Shown: positions 38,389 through 52,946, numbered from the stretch's first letter. The stretch: DNA of 64,000 nt from Lycocorax pyrrhopterus obiensis (GCA_014706295.1 JACSVZ010000022.1:13224830-13288829); one strand, 5' to 3'. Program-made: numbers and translations. Notes: generated by a model from the sequence alone, not told the origin.

Positions 38389-38481
38389 TCAGGGCTGGGT
38401 TGGATGGGGTTTTTTGGGCAAGCTGGTCCAGGAGGTGGCTGCTCAGGGCAGTGGGATTAGAATGAGGTGATCTTGAAAATG
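38389..38481 (+). mobile_element. CR1 LINE 3'-end fragment
   Basis: The text cagggctgggttggatgggg, ttttttgggcaagctggtcc, ggtggctgctcagggcagtg and ggattagaatgaggtgatcttgaa matches, in order, the CR1 segment gggttggatggggctttgagcaacctg...ggcaggggg..ggaactagatgatctt. The orientation is plus. The terminal attctatga repeats are missing or decayed. Confidence 0.75.
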
Positions 38482-38966
38482 CCTGTGCAGATGTGAAAGG
38501 CACAGCTGGCACCAACCCCACGAGGACACTGCACTGGCTCTCGTGTCCTGTTACCAACACAGGGAGCAGCACTTCAACACTTTGCAGTCACACATTTGCA
38601 GTTTTTTCCAGAGCAGGCCTCAGTAAGGACTGTCAGCTACCACTGTCAGTGATGTCTAGCTCAGTGCAAACACTTCGTTAGGAACGTGATGAGATTACAC
38701 CCTCAGGTTTATTCTAAATACTGAAATAAATCTTTGCACAGAACAAGTATGCACTCATTTGTACTGCAGTGCTATGACCACAAGTTTTAATTTTTACTAT
38801 TTAATTATTCATCCTGGATCAGGTCTCAATTTAAGCTAATAGGCAAAGATGAGGGAGAACGGGCACTTGTTTATTTCAGTTTTTTCCGATTAATTCAAGT
38901 TGTTCAGTAATCACATTACTTTTCTACAATGTGATAAGGAAGGAAAGAAACAACCAGCAACCACCC

Positions 38967-38980
38967 AAAAAAAAAAAAAA
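38967..38980. repeat. A14 homopolymer
   Basis: Fourteen consecutive A on the plus strand with no SINE- or mRNA-like body next to it. Confidence 0.9.
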
Positions 38981-40189
38981 GATTCCCTTTATACAAAAAG
39001 CAGGGTATTCTACAAAATTCACTTGCATGAATAGACTCCAATAAACCAATTAAAATACTCATTTAGAGGGATGGCTCATATTATTGACTCAGCCTATAAG
39101 GGAAACTTTTCTTCTTTTTTGCCTTTAATGTCTACAATATTACCAGTGAATTGACCTAATAACAGATTATATGATGGAGACTGGCACAAGTTTCCTGAAA
39201 TTGTTCTGGAAACATGAAATTGTCCTAAATTTCCCTCTTGTTCCATGAAGGCAGTAGCAATAAATTGTACATCAAGCAGCAATTTCATGTCTATGAACTG
39301 GTGCTATACCTGAATTAATCAAAACCAAAGCTTCCCACACCCCAAATGTCTGCTAAAATTAACCATCTACTACCTTTTTCCAACAGAAAACTTGGGAAAA
39401 GTTGAAGTAAGAAACAAAAAAATATTATTCAGTCCATAATTCGTACAGTTTTAATGGTATTTCTGACCTTTAAAACACAAAGCACGAACAGCTCACCCAG
39501 ACCATTGGGCAAATAGAAGAAGTAACAAGAAAAGCCAGCAAAGAAAAGAGAAACTACCCAAGAGGAATCCTCTGCAGCTCCAGTACGACAACATTTCTAC
39601 TCTGTAAAAAATAAAATGCCATCAAAACTTCACCAGCCACTCTCAACCCATCTCACAAGCAGGTCATTACACAGAGGAGGGGACAGACACTGAGCTCCAG
39701 TGAACCCCAACCAGCCACACCAATCCTGATCTGTATCTGTTACCTTAATGTTTTTCTGAATGTCTATAAAAAATCAAACAAAAATGAGCAAATCTTTTTG
39801 TTGAACCTGCCTGCCACAGGCAAGTCCTTTGTCTCTGTAGGTCTCTCCCTGTGGATGCACCTCCCAAAACACCATGGACATTGATCCCACGTGGTAAAGT
39901 TGAGGTCATGGAAGCACCCCAGGAGCCTCCAGCAGCGCACAGGGATGGAGGCTGGGCTGGAGGCTGGGATGGGCACCATGCTGATGCGCTCCCTCTGTGT
40001 GCCTGTGGCCAGGACACCTGCCTGGCACCCACCTGCAGCTGCCTTGGCTTGAAAACCACTCCTTTCCTCCAGCACCGAAGGGACTGAAGCTGTGAAATGG
40101 AAAGGTACAGGGGAGCAATGCAGCCATCTGGGCAAGATCCACCCAACCTGCAGCTTCAGAACGAAAAATACAGGCTATCTTGTTTAAAA

Positions 40190-40415
40190 CACCGTCCTGT
40201 GCTCAGGCAGCCAGTTGGGTATCGGTGCCACACAACGCCCCTGCGGAGGGGGATATTATATGTTCGCTCCCTACCCTGTTATTTCTGGCTGCTTAAGCAG
40301 CAAAGGACCAATATCCTGTTCAGCTCTGCTCAGGAGAAATCAGCGAGCGATGGCTCTGCCGCTCGCTTCCCACACCTCCGTCCTCGCGTGGCGCCGCTGG
40401 TTTTTGGCGGTGATT
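40190..40415. promoter_or_regulatory. CpG-enriched patch in intron 2
   Basis: About 15 CpGs occur in 225 bases, with some 10 within 40346-40410 (agcgagcgatgg, gccgctcgc, cctcgcgtggcgccgctgg). A perfect 14-bp palindrome, gctgcttaagcagc, lies at 40288-40301. It might be a regulatory element. There is no supported transcript or coding exon. Confidence 0.3.
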
Positions 40416-43400
40416 GATGACTGACACCAAGGCCCTGTTACCAGGAACCAAATGGGTTTTTCTCCATGAGCTGCCTGTTACCACGCAAACTTTATGAGCT
40501 TTTAGGGTAGAAAGCTTATCCTCTGGAACAGACGTTCCTGTCGAAAACACCTCCTCCTTTCTCCTGTGATTTGCTGTTCATTTATCTTTACTGGGAAGCT
40601 GGTGTACAGGCTAGAGACATCTGAGGCTCTCGTTTCTGGAAAAGTCAGTCATGGAAACCTGAGAAATGAAAAGCCAACACTCCCACCAGCATATTAGCTG
40701 GTTTAAGACTACAGTTAATGGCTTGTCAATCAAAATTTCACATTAAATTTCATTTACATTTAAGTCACAGTGGACTGGGCAGTGGTGTACATATCCATCA
40801 ACCAGTTTCCAGTGCCCACCAATAATTAACAGCCTCTGTTCACCCTGTGGGGGTGTTTTCCAAATCCAGATTGACATCCACCAGGCAGACTGGCTCTCCA
40901 GAACTGTCTGATGGAAATACTGATTTCCACAAAAACTAATTCGCACCTGCAACCCAGCACAGACAGCCATTCCTTCAGTGACGGTTTAGTTCCTTTCCAA
41001 AAGTCACCTCTCTGTTTCTGGGCACAGGAAAAACACTCTGGTTTTGATTTGAAAGGGAGATTCAAAATAAGCAGTGCCAAGTACGTCAGACAAGGCAGGA
41101 AATAAACTAAAGGATTAATGAATTTTATTCACCTGCTACTCAGCACCGCACAGAAGAGCCACAGAAAGTGCTTGTGCCCTCTCCAGCCTCTCATCCCAGT
41201 GCTTGGTGGTGACTGTCTTGAAAATCTCGGTTCCACTGCGCATTATCCACTGTCTGGATTTCAAGTCAATATTTAAAGGGGAGACTGAAGGACGAAGGTC
41301 CTGGGCTGGCCTAAATCATACTTGGTATGGACTCACATCACGTGGCAAACAAAGCATCACTTCATCTTTTGAAACTCTATCTGGTCTACCAGGGAACAGA
41401 GAAGAGCCAACCCAGCCCTGGCCAACTTGGGGCCACTCTAAATCACGAGCATCCAGAGGACTCATAGGCAACTACACTGCAGCCTCCTAAGCAGGGTTTA
41501 TCTCCATTAGTTTGGAATTTGGGCAGTTCTTCTGGCACTGTTCACCTGGCAAATGAGGGCCAAAAGATGACCAAGTCTACAAAGAATACTCCAGGATAAG
41601 CCAAGGACAAAGCAGTAACTCTATTGTTACATCTTGTTTGCTCCAAACCTTAACACTGAAACTACACAGTATTTAGTGATTTATTCTGCTTAGTTCTAGC
41701 TAGATTACTAAAACATTATCTTTCTTAGCAGCAAGGCAGGGTGTGAGTACACAAGGTCAAATCATGCCTGTTTACACCACCTTTTAATTTAGCTGGTTTG
41801 AACTGAAAGGTTTGCTCTGGAGATGAATTACTCCTTAAGAGGTTTCTTTAAAGCAATGGATTTTAAAAAATTTTGAAAAGAGGCCTCCTAATACATGTGA
41901 CTACTTTGCTGTGCTTCTGCCCTGGAAAAAAAAAATTATTGAAGCAACAAAACTCTGTTTTTTCTAGTAATGAACAGTAAAAGCTTGTCTGGGGGAAAAC
42001 CCAGTGATTAGATTGTGAATGTGTGTTACTTCCAAATGTAAAGCCATTTTACTTGAGACAATATTAAGATGCTAAGATGCAATGTTTGATCATTAATTTT
42101 GGCTAACACTACACATTAGGGTTGCTGCAGTCTTAGATATTTTCCTTCTCCCCTGGTTTTAGACAGCCTTAACCATGCTTACAGCCAATCCTGATTGCTG
42201 AATCATATCACTCTCCACCTTCTCTAAAATGCTCGGGGCAAAAGAAATAGTGAAGATTAATGACAGACGCGTAATTAGAAGAAAATGTAAAGATCTTGCG
42301 TTAATAATTCAGAAATAATTTGATAAATATGAAATCCTGAAAAGCTCTTGGAGTAAAAGATGATGGAGCGAGTGCTGTGGCACAAAGCTGAGCACATTTG
42401 TACGTGCCACACTCCTTGCCCCTGGAAGGAGGGAGCTCACGCCCGAGCGTGTGGGAATGCAAGGGAGGCCTCAGAACATAATGGGATTCAGCGTGGAAGA
42501 CCATCTGTTTTAATTGAGCAAGCTTATTCGTGCAATGCTTTGCTCCACTAATCTTGTTTAGATTAATGTTAATGTTCTATTAAAAGGTAGTTTATCATCC
42601 CACAATACTGAGTTAAAGCGATCCCACCCATGGCAATGTTCTCAGCTCTCGTGGAGGCACAGAGCTCCCTCATTACCAGGCTATTGATCATTTACAGCAC
42701 AACTATGAGGCTGGGAACCTTGGCTAGAAATAACCAGAGGTCTTTTGTCCAGTGAGGGTAAAGGCGCAGATAAACAGCTCTTATTTAATTAATTTAAAAT
42801 ACCAAAGACCACGGTCCGCAAAATAATTCTCAATTATGCCTCTGGATAACTACAGGAATGATAGTTCAGCTAAAAACACCTTTCAGGCTGTAACAGAGAA
42901 GTGTCAAACTGGGATGAGTTTCTCTCAGTTACTTTTCTTCCTGTGACGTCTTCTCACCATAACCCTTGGTCTCTCCTTGGTGTTTGCTTTTAATGAGAAA
43001 GCAGGAAGCTGAGTGCTAGCTGGAAGCACACCTATCATTAAAAATGCAGACACAGGGCAAGACAAAAATGTGTAGCAAATCACCTTTTGTATATGGATCT
43101 CAAAATCCCAAGTTGTAGGAAGCATTATTATATCCTGAAGTTTAGTTCGTTGTTTTTTTTCAAATATGGCAGAATCTGAAAATGAACTCTTGCATCCTTC
43201 ATGGCTGGAGAATAATGCACCTATGTTTTGGTTATTATTTTTAGATGTTTTACTTTTTAAAACAAAATCACGTGCCAGCCAAGAAATGAATCATTTCATC
43301 ATTGTTTTGGGGTTGGGTGCTGGAATAGCAAAATGTATTACAATCTACCTATATTTAAAATGTTTATTTTGTACAACTCCTACTTCTCTGGTGTCTGTAA

Positions 43401-45464
43401 CTGCAGCTGCTCAATACCAGTGCAGCACAAATCAAGAAATAAAAGAAGCAACAATTGCAGCCCCTACCCCTCCTCCCCAAATTTCAAGTATGGCTTGAAA
43501 GAGTCCACTTAAAATTTTTATTTCCTAAGGGAACGTTTTATAATTACATTTTGGACATATGAACAAGGAAGATGAAGGATACCAAGAAAAGATGAAATAC
43601 ATTTGAAGAAATTCTTCACATGCCATTCTAAAAACAATAATCTCACAAAGCAATAATTCAAGGGAGATTTCCTCCCTGAACACCCAAACATGTCAGTCAT
43701 TAATTACAACTCAGAAAAGCTATTCTGCGATACAAAAGCATCACCATTCCTTCTCTGCAAAACTGGGAACCTGAGAAGGGGAAAAGTTTAATGCTTCATC
43801 CAAGAAAATCCAGCTGATAAACTGCAAAACACTGCAAGCAACATCAGCTGCTTATTCTCACACTGGCTGTAGGGATGTCGGCAGCTCCCCACTTTAGCCT
43901 GGGGTAGGTTTTAAGTCTCTCAGTAAAACTAAACCTGAAATTAGCCCATGCACTGACTTTTGAAAATCCCACCTGAGCAGACTCCCAAGTACATGACTTA
44001 TGTCAGACACAAAGGCAATGTCTCATTAAAAGAACCACACTCTGAGATGAAGCCCTCTCTGATTGGTGTACTCCGGTGAAAACAGGACTGGCTGAGGACA
44101 CGTGTACGAGCCACAATTTTTCATGGGAATGTTGGAAGAGACTTAAATGAAGACCTTAATTTGCAGAGTGGAATTGTTAATGTTTCCCTCGGAAAGACAA
44201 GACACATTTCTACCTCTAACGAGCGATATCCATCCATAGCTAACGAGCCACACAACCTCCGAGCGAGCGCTGACAACTTCACATGGGAGGCACACGAGCC
44301 AGAGATTACACTGGGAAAGTTGATAGTGCTCAGGGTTAGAAATCACTGATTTCCTGAGTACTCGTCAAGCACCCATTCAACGCTCCCGGCTGTGTCCAAC
44401 AGAAATTACAAGTGACAAAATAAAATTAAAATACCCAGACATCTCTGCCCCCATCTGTTTTCAACAATTTTTGTCCTTTCCAAACAACTTCTTGTGCTGA
44501 GCTCCATCTCCTCAGCCTGGCTGTGCCCCACAGAACCATCCCTTCTGCAAAACAACTCTGGTTCAGGGATGCAAGGGGTTTGCCTCACTAGTGCCTTGTT
44601 TTTAGGGCATTTGCCACATTTTGGGGGGCAGCTGCCCTGGTACAGAATGGAGAGCAGCTGGGATCTGTACTGCACAAGGCCCTGCATGCAGTTATAAGGC
44701 TGCCTCCAAGCACTGACCCCAAGGGAAGGGAACTGGGAGAGGCAGCCAGGCACGGTAAGAAGGCTGGGGCAGAATGAAATTGCACGGGAAGTGTGAAAGT
44801 GCAACACTCAAAAAGTCACAGACAGCAGACAATTCCATACTCTATTGTATTCCATCATCCGCTGTATCCAACATTTATGTGTTCCATCAGTTTTATCTTG
44901 AGGCTGAAGTCACAGGGTGCAGTGCAGGGTGGGCGTGGACCTGCCTGTCCTGCTGGGCTCTGTGCGAGAGGATTTATCACCCAATCCATGTAAAACCTAC
45001 CTCTGCACCTTCCCTGAGATTCCCTGGCTATTTCCCACATTTCTGTGTACAGAGGGGAGGGAAAGATGCTCCACCAGCATCCGTTGGGGTCACTCCCCTG
45101 CAGTGACAACGCTGAATGAGGTGCCTACGGGTGGAGCAGGCAAGTGCCTGCACTGACATAAAAGGCACAAACCTAGAAACCTCCTTTGGTCAATAATGCA
45201 AAGCAGAACATGACTGGCATTTTTTCCCTAAGAAACCCATTCAGGAACCTGTGCCTAAGCTGCACAGGCTGTTAGCCAAAGCTCTGTATCTACACATGAC
45301 AAATTATGAATTCATCCATTGTTTGAAAGTTTTGAATTCACTGTTGGTGGTAAACTTTTTACTAGAACACACAGATGGTCCTGCCTGATCTTGTTAATGA
45401 AAAACTCTCACACAGCTACAAAAACAGACGTGATCATCTGTTTTTCAACATTCTGAAAAAAATC

Positions 45465-45505
45465 TACAGAGGTGTAAGGTGCTATACAAATGAGAATAAT
45501 TAGCT
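45465..45505 (+). mobile_element. Possible ancient SINE/L3 tail
   Basis: The text gtgtaaggtgctatacaaat followed by gagaataatta resembles the common ancient tail gaaaggcgctatataaatgcaaattattatt. It is short and could be chance. A similar but weaker signal in the opposite orientation occurs at 33705-33765 (attattaccagcac ... ccagggcgcttta). Confidence 0.3.
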
Positions 45506-46140
45506 TGTGCCATCTGTGGACATTAAAAAAACCCAGTGTGTCTGTATTCCTGTGTTTTATAATGATAAGCATTATGTCTTCAGCAAAGTACATACTTAAT
45601 AACTTTTCAATTTATTGTGACCTTCTGCTCCAATTTACTTAAGGAACTATAATACTAGCTGTGCCTCGCACCTTTTTCACCTTATAATTAGCAAGTAATA
45701 AAAAATGCTATTAAAAAGTAATAAGTCTGAAGCTCTCTGACAACCCACTGATTAATTCTTAAGATTTTGAAGTAGGTTGGAACATACTTAGCTAAAACAT
45801 CAATTTTACCCAGTTTTCAGCCCCGCTAACGAGTGTTGGTGCATGATCAAGTCTACATAGCTCACTCACAACCGAAGGCAGCAGGAATTGTACCCCTCAG
45901 TGTTACATGGCTTGATGACAGGGTCACACTTCCCAGGTCTTTCTAATCCGAATTTAGTGGTGAGCTGAGCTTTGTCCTTGCACATGCAGTGCTGCTTGTC
46001 TGGGCTCTCTGGCAGCATGGGCACAGCACTGCAGCAGCCTGGGAATGGATGCCCTCAGCATCCAATGAGGAACAGCCAATACAGATGAGTGCCTTAGAGG
46101 GAAAACAGGAAAAATGATCAGCATCCAGGACTGGATTTCA

Positions 46141-46195
46141 CCTGATTTTGTATAACATCCCCTGGAGGCATTTAAACATGCTGAGGGTGCAGAAC
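46141..46195 (+). mobile_element. Possible CR1 remnant
   Basis: The text acatcccctggaggcattta followed by aacatgctgagg resembles the CR1 segment ccatccctggaggtgtttaaaa..., in the plus orientation. Only about 20 bases align well, so it may be chance. Confidence 0.25.
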
Positions 46196-49100
46196 TTGTA
46201 TCCCTCAGCCTCCATAAAAATGGGGAGTGACTAGGCAGGCTGGTCTTGCAGGCTGTCCTCGCTTGTTTTCACAGCACTCCCACGGCACGGGGAGAGGCTG
46301 TCATTACTGCTGCAAAAGGGTCATTTGCACACAGAATGAAGAGCAGGTTAAACAGCACTGCACAAGCTGTCCTCAGGCTGGAGCCTGGCTAAGAAAGAGG
46401 AAACCCAGCCAGGAGGGCTGAGAATGGAGCCCACATTACACAGACGTTTGCTGGACACCAGGACCAGATACGCTCGGAGAAGCTGCTCCCCCAGGTTCAT
46501 TCTCTTGTCTCCCACAGCCGGCACTGGTGTGAAATATCCTCCATGTGCCACTCAGCTCCTCTCTCTGAGGCCTGTACTCCCCTGTCAATGGGTTTCATTT
46601 CGTATTAAGTGAAAGCAAAAGATGTTCAGTGGGCAACTGCTGATTCCATGGAGTGCTGAGAGCTGGAACGCTGTTGCCTCAGAGCCAAGCAGAGTTTGCA
46701 CTGCTGCCACTGCCATTCCTAGTGCCCTTCCACTCATGGACTTGTCTTACATTATTCCCACAGATAAAAAGGCAGCCAGCTTTCAGCCTCCCAGCTGCTA
46801 AGGAAACCTGCTACTTTTCTCAACAGCATTTTGTACAGAGAGCTCCAAAACACTCCTGAGCAGTGAGTCAACAAATGCCATGTTTTGTTATTATTTAATG
46901 GTTTATCATTACTTTGTTGGATGTTGGTAACAGACCCCAAGGTACAATGCAAGATCCAGGATGTGCCCCGAACAGCCTGACACCTAGAGAAGATTAAAAT
47001 ACAAAATACATCCTGTGCTCACCTTGTAATCCTAGCATGGATACCTGCAGCTGCAAATATACAGATGCACAGTCTTTACTCTCTTATCTGTTACATCTTT
47101 TAATACCTGCAAAACCCCTCTCTCTACTCATATGTGACTTGAAACCAGGACAGGTGAGCGAGGGAAGAGACAGCAGCAATTGAAAGCATTTTTCAATTGA
47201 GAAATCTCCACTCCCAACAAAATTTTGTGGTGTAACTCATGTAACAAAACACCTGTACTTTCTAGCTTTATTTTTTTCTAATTTGTACTTTCTGATTTGA
47301 GCTACTGCAATACTGACTCACCTACTCTCTTTAAAACACTCATAGATTTACCTAGTACAGATGGTTCAGATTAAAAGTGGGACTAGACCGTCTTATAACA
47401 CCAACTCTTTCTTATTCATTTTGTAACTTTCTTAGGGGCATGGGTGAGTTAGTCAGTCTTTGCTCTCAGTCCAAGGACTTGGTGTTTCACCTTTCAAACC
47501 TTTTCTTCAACTGACCCGTTTCCATTTCTATTTCTGAAATACCTCCAGTTTTCCCTCTTCTGATGCCATTTATTTATACAGCAATTATCTGCTGTAGGTT
47601 GCAGAGTACCTGCCTTTACTTTTGCTGTTGTACTCATTTAAGCTGCAGCATCCCCTAATTAATTTATTTAAAAATGTTTTTTCCAGACTCCTATTGGATA
47701 GAAAGCAGCACAGCTCTACTCTGAGATGACTTGGAAGAGCCTGCATGCATTGCTATCTCCTAAGTGCACTCTGAAGTCAAATCAATTCACAAAGTCACGT
47801 TCACAAAATGGGAAATGATAAGAAAAGAATGAGTTCTGTTCTACAAATTACCAGCAATTCAGTGCGGTGCTTTAGTGTCATTCCTGTTCTTCATGGATGT
47901 GACTGAATGCACCAGGCAAGCAAAATGCTCATATGAAATTAAGACACCAAAAGTAAATGTTTGCTCCCATGTTGTAAAGAACCTCATAAACGTCAGAGGT
48001 TTTTATTTCACGCACACCACAGCTTGTAGAGACACAGGAAACATTTGGTTCTAATGGGAAACTGATGTTCCTTTCAGCACCGTGGTGCCCATTAGTACCT
48101 GTCTGAGCGATGTTCTGCTGCCAGTCTGAGCAGCCCCACACACCAGCTGACCAGCACAGCACAGGCACAGCCTTCAGTTCTGCGTTGTTTCAAGTGCCAA
48201 GGGAAGAGAAACTCACATACTTCTCAAAAACACTGTGTGTAAAGTCTCATGTCCCTTCATGCTGTTACTCCATCAGTCAGACAAACCCCTACTCACTGTA
48301 TTCCCACATACAACCCTGAGTCCCCCAACTTCTTTCCCTCGCCTCCACATCCTTCATTTCATTCCTGTCTACTTGACAGAAGTGTAACTTGGAATGTACA
48401 GACAGCTGGGAGGTGAGGAGAGATAGGAAACACATTCGGGGTACGGTGGGTGACTGCAAGTAGAAGAGAAAAGGAGGCTGAGGCCAGTGATTCATTATTC
48501 CTACACTGCTCCACTCATTCCTGAAATTTTGGGGTGTACCGATTGCACTTAGATGAGCTTGGCAGAGTACAACTACCCTGCACTGTGATTTAAGCTGGAT
48601 GCTGCCAGCGTAACAAGGATATATCACATTTTCTCAGTATCTCCTGGTACCAAGCAATGCTGTAAAAGCCCAGTGCAAACACACCGGGCCAGACTGCCAA
48701 GAGAGACCAGCATCTCCTGCTGAAACATGGGTTAAAAAAACCTAAGGGCATGGTATCAGAGGTGCTCCATTCCCACTACAACACACACAGACACATGGTC
48801 ATCCCCCAGCGACTCAAATCTTGCAGTAAACCTGGCAACTCCATCAGGTGATTCAAAGGCACTTCTACCCTTAAAAATCTGGTTTCAGCCATGAGAAGGC
48901 TACAGCTGAGCAGCCGACCCCAGGCACCTTTGGAAATGGAGGTTGATCCCTTCTCACAATGCAGGTATTATCCTGGGGAGAAAAGGAGGGGGGAAGTGTT
49001 CTGGCAGGAGCTTGGCTTGCTCAGAGGCAGACTCCCCTTTGGAAGAGGGAAACGAATGCTCAAGTGGGCTGCTTTTCAGTCTTGGAAATGCTAACAAAAT

Positions 49101-50561
49101 TTTTCTGTTTGATTTTTGCCTTTACACCAGTCAAATCAAAATTAAGGGATTTCCATGTGTGATACTGAACACACACTTTTGCATTAGGGATCTGTGTTTT
49201 GTAAATTATACCCTTTAGCCATATCACTAGTCATTAACCTAATTTAAATTTCAATAAGGAGATGCTCCGTTTTTGTCATTAAAATTAACCAGCTCCTCAC
49301 TGCGCAGATACAATCAGGAGGGTGAGGTGAGAGGATATCACTAAGTAAGTCTGATTAAACCCACTTTTTGTTCTGCAGCTCCTTGTACTCCCCTGCAGTG
49401 ATACAAAAGCATCTCCCAAGTGACTTCCCCCGGCTGACGGATAAGGTGTCAGAGTATCCCTTTGCAGTGTCTCAAAGGCCACTCAGTGCCTGCTGTTCCT
49501 GCTAAGAGCAGTCTGTCATGTGCTGCCGAGGTTTATACAGACACTCACAAGTGCCTTTCTACACCGTGTTCAAATGCTGGAGGTCATTCCAGGAGTTAGC
49601 AGTGCCAGCAGCAAAGGCAGTCCCCGGGAACAGACCTGGTGGCTCACTGTGCCAGCCTGTCGGGAATCTGTGGTCTGAAGTTCTGTGATGCTCAGAAATT
49701 TGCCAGCAGAGCACGCAGTGACCCCCTCGACCGCTCGCTGCTCCCCCGGGGGCCTGGGATGCAGCTGGAGTCAGGTAAAGGAGTGGGGGAAAACTTTATC
49801 TGCCAGGAGCCAACGGGACAGGCCTTTGTGAAAAATCAGTAAAGAGATGCTGCCAGATCCAGAAACATGTGAGACAAGAAAATGCACGTGTGTGGGAGGC
49901 AGAGTTGGGATGGGAGAGGTGTCCTTGGGGCTTCAGGATGCTCAGCTGAAGCACAGATCCCTCCAGCCCCCGGCAGCGGCCCCAGAATACGGAATGTGCT
50001 GCAGCTTGGGAAGAGCTGAGCATAACAAACCAGGACAGAGAGAGGTCCAGCTCCCCCATCAGCCTGTGTCCTGCATTTCCAGACCAGCAGAAGCCAGAGG
50101 AATTTCCAGGCTTATTTGCCTTGGAGCATATTTTATTCTTCTGCAATTCCTCCTTCCAGAAGTAGCTCTAGAGCCCGGGGTCAGCAACAGCAGCCAGCAG
50201 TGACTGATAAAGTGACTGTTGAGAGCAAATACAAAGATAAAACAGAAAAAAACTTCCTCTGTACTAAAGGACATGCCAGAAGTGAAGGGACTCAGATTTT
50301 ATAGGTCCTGGTGATGTAGTAGAAAATTAACAAGATTGTGTATTTCACAGAAAACAGGTAAGAGAGGAGGCCGAAATGTTATTTTAATTGGATTTTTTGG
50401 TTCTCTTGTTATCTTCAGCACCTCAACAACGCCTGCAGTACTTAAAATCTTCCGGGACTTAAGAAAGCTCCATTTCTTTGATTCCTTTCTCATTTGAAAC
50501 TTATATGAGCAATATTATTGGTATGTAAGAAAAACCATATGTACAACAGTATGCAAAGAAC

Positions 50562-50585
50562 ACCCTACACTAACTGGTGTAGGGT
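50562..50585. repeat. 9-bp perfect inverted repeat
   Basis: accctacac and gtgtagggt are separated by taactg. It can form a small hairpin; no function is evident. Confidence 0.8.
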
Positions 50586-52927
50586 AAACCCACACCACGC
50601 AACCAGCAACAGATGCAACCCAAGAATTCTAAATTCCAATCAAATGAATCTGAAGATTAATTGCAAAATCCATCAAAGTACTGTGGGGAAAAATAGTAAA
50701 CTCTACATAAACATTCAGGGACTTCTGCAAATTCCTGTAGCCTATAATTAGATTTACTGAAAGCCATCAAATCCGAGGCTCCAGTGCAAATAGAGACAGT
50801 TTCTGTTGTTTTAAGATGCGTACACAGATACATGAAATGTGCCTAATTACCCACAGTTGTTTTGTTTCCCTGTTTAATTTCAGCAGCACAAATCCATTCA
50901 GCACTAGAGTTTTGCGTACGTTGGAATAAATAACTGCAAAATCTGAATGTCTACAAAGTTAAAAAGTAAAAGACAAAAAAGGAAAAGTCATAAGCACCTG
51001 ATGAAGCTGTTTTGCTGGCCAACTCAAGGTAAGGATTGTGGTGTCAACACCTCTCATATAATCCAAATCCAGATTCATTAAATTCTCATCTTTACTTTTC
51101 TCATCACAGAGGAAAACAAACAAAAGCCCTTAATCCTGCAATTTCACCCAGGTGAAGAGCTTGCACAGAGCCCTTCCAGGTACTCAGGCTCTGCACCTGC
51201 AGCAGGGTCCCTGAAGTCTGCAGAACCGAAACAGGTCATTTCCAGCCACAGCATCTTTGGGAAGTATCCCCAGTTTCCCGAAAACCCTCAACCCTCTTTT
51301 CTGGTGGAGAGGTCTAAAGGAGATTTTGGAAAGCAAATTCACCTTCCCATATGCACCCACGTCCCGCAAACAGGTTGCCTGAGTGATGAGGAGACAGCAG
51401 GGATGCTGCAGTGCAGATCACACCCTGTGCTCCACTCTGTGCTTCCCTATCAAAGAGGAATTCAGCTCGTCAGCATCTGCAAAACAGATGCTGAATCTAC
51501 ACCCAGAGCTACAGCAATGCAAGACTTGCTGCATCTCATATGCAGCCCATGTCTGCATCCATGTGTTGGAATAAATGCATTAGTACCTCTAATTAATGCA
51601 CAATTATGCATAGTTTTAAGACTAAAGTCACAGGATGTTTAAATACACATGGACACAACAGACAATTTAGGAATGAAATTACAGATGACATTCTTCACCC
51701 TTAGCTGCTCTATGCAAAATGTTTCCCAAATTTGAAGAAAGAAGACACTAATCTGTTTGGTAGCTGAAGTAATTTTAGAATTAAGCAGAACACTTTTTAT
51801 TATTGTTGGTACTTGCATGTTTAATTTTAGAAGAGTAAATCATGTAATTGAAGTTTCGACATAAGAAGTGATTATGCTCAAATGCAGCTCTCCATGCTAT
51901 GATAAAATATGGAGGGATGATTTCAGAGTTCAGTATTTAAATAAAAAAACCCCATGCATTTTAGAAACACAGAATACTGTATAACAAAGAGATACTGGGG
52001 CCATATAATGTAGGCTGAGATGCTCTCAAGCCCCAGAGCAATCCAGGACTGAAAAACTACAAATTACTTTGAGCCATTATAGCCATAATAAACTTCTTCC
52101 ACACCAGACCTCTGTCTTCTAAAGGAAAATGTCTAAATCTCCTCTCTATTGCCAACAGGTCTGACAAACAGAAATTTCTGCTCCTTTCTTTTGCTCATCT
52201 TTCCCCCTTATTTAAAAGAATCAGCACTGCTGAGTTGAAGTAAACTGATAGCTCCACAAGATAATTTTTTATAAAACATTCATAATTTCATATTGCATTA
52301 ATAAGCTTAACATAATCTCTTAGACTTTGTTGAAAATTAGACCCTAAGGGAATTAGAAGCCTAACTCACCTTGACTTTCCATTGTATTTTGAGTCTAATT
52401 GGCTTAGCATCTTTTGAAAATTCTAGTTTTAATTATTGGTTACATTAGTTCTTAAAGTTACAGCCGAGTAAGGAAAGTGAATGAAAAGCTGCTTATCCCA
52501 CTTTCTAGGCAGGGTAACAACCTTGCAAGCAAATCATCTGATCCTCTTTTGGAGCAGCACTCCAGTTTCTCCAGGCTGCCATATGCTTGGAGCCATGACC
52601 AGAATGGAGCTAATCCAGTGCTGCTGCAGAGATGCCTGAAGTTTACCAGATTCCCGCTTCCCCTTCTGCCTACAAACTTCCCTAGGCAGGTGTGACTTCA
52701 GATTTGCCACCACCACGCCCCTTCTGCCACACAAAAAAGACTGGCATTTATTTATCACTGTTACAGGACACGAGGATCAGGCTGTAATTCACTTTTATCC
52801 AATATTGATTTTCTACTCCTTCACCTGACCACAGTTTTGAAAAGAATCAAAATGAGACTGGATCCCAGAGTAAGGTGCAGGCACATCATAAAAGGTTTTT
52901 AAGAAACATTATGGGGTTGCCTCTGCT

Positions 52928-52946
52928 TTTTTTTTTTTTTTTTTTT
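52928..52946. repeat. T19 homopolymer
   Basis: Nineteen T on the plus strand followed by ccag. It resembles a plus-strand splice acceptor, but no coding exon follows it. Confidence 0.95.
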
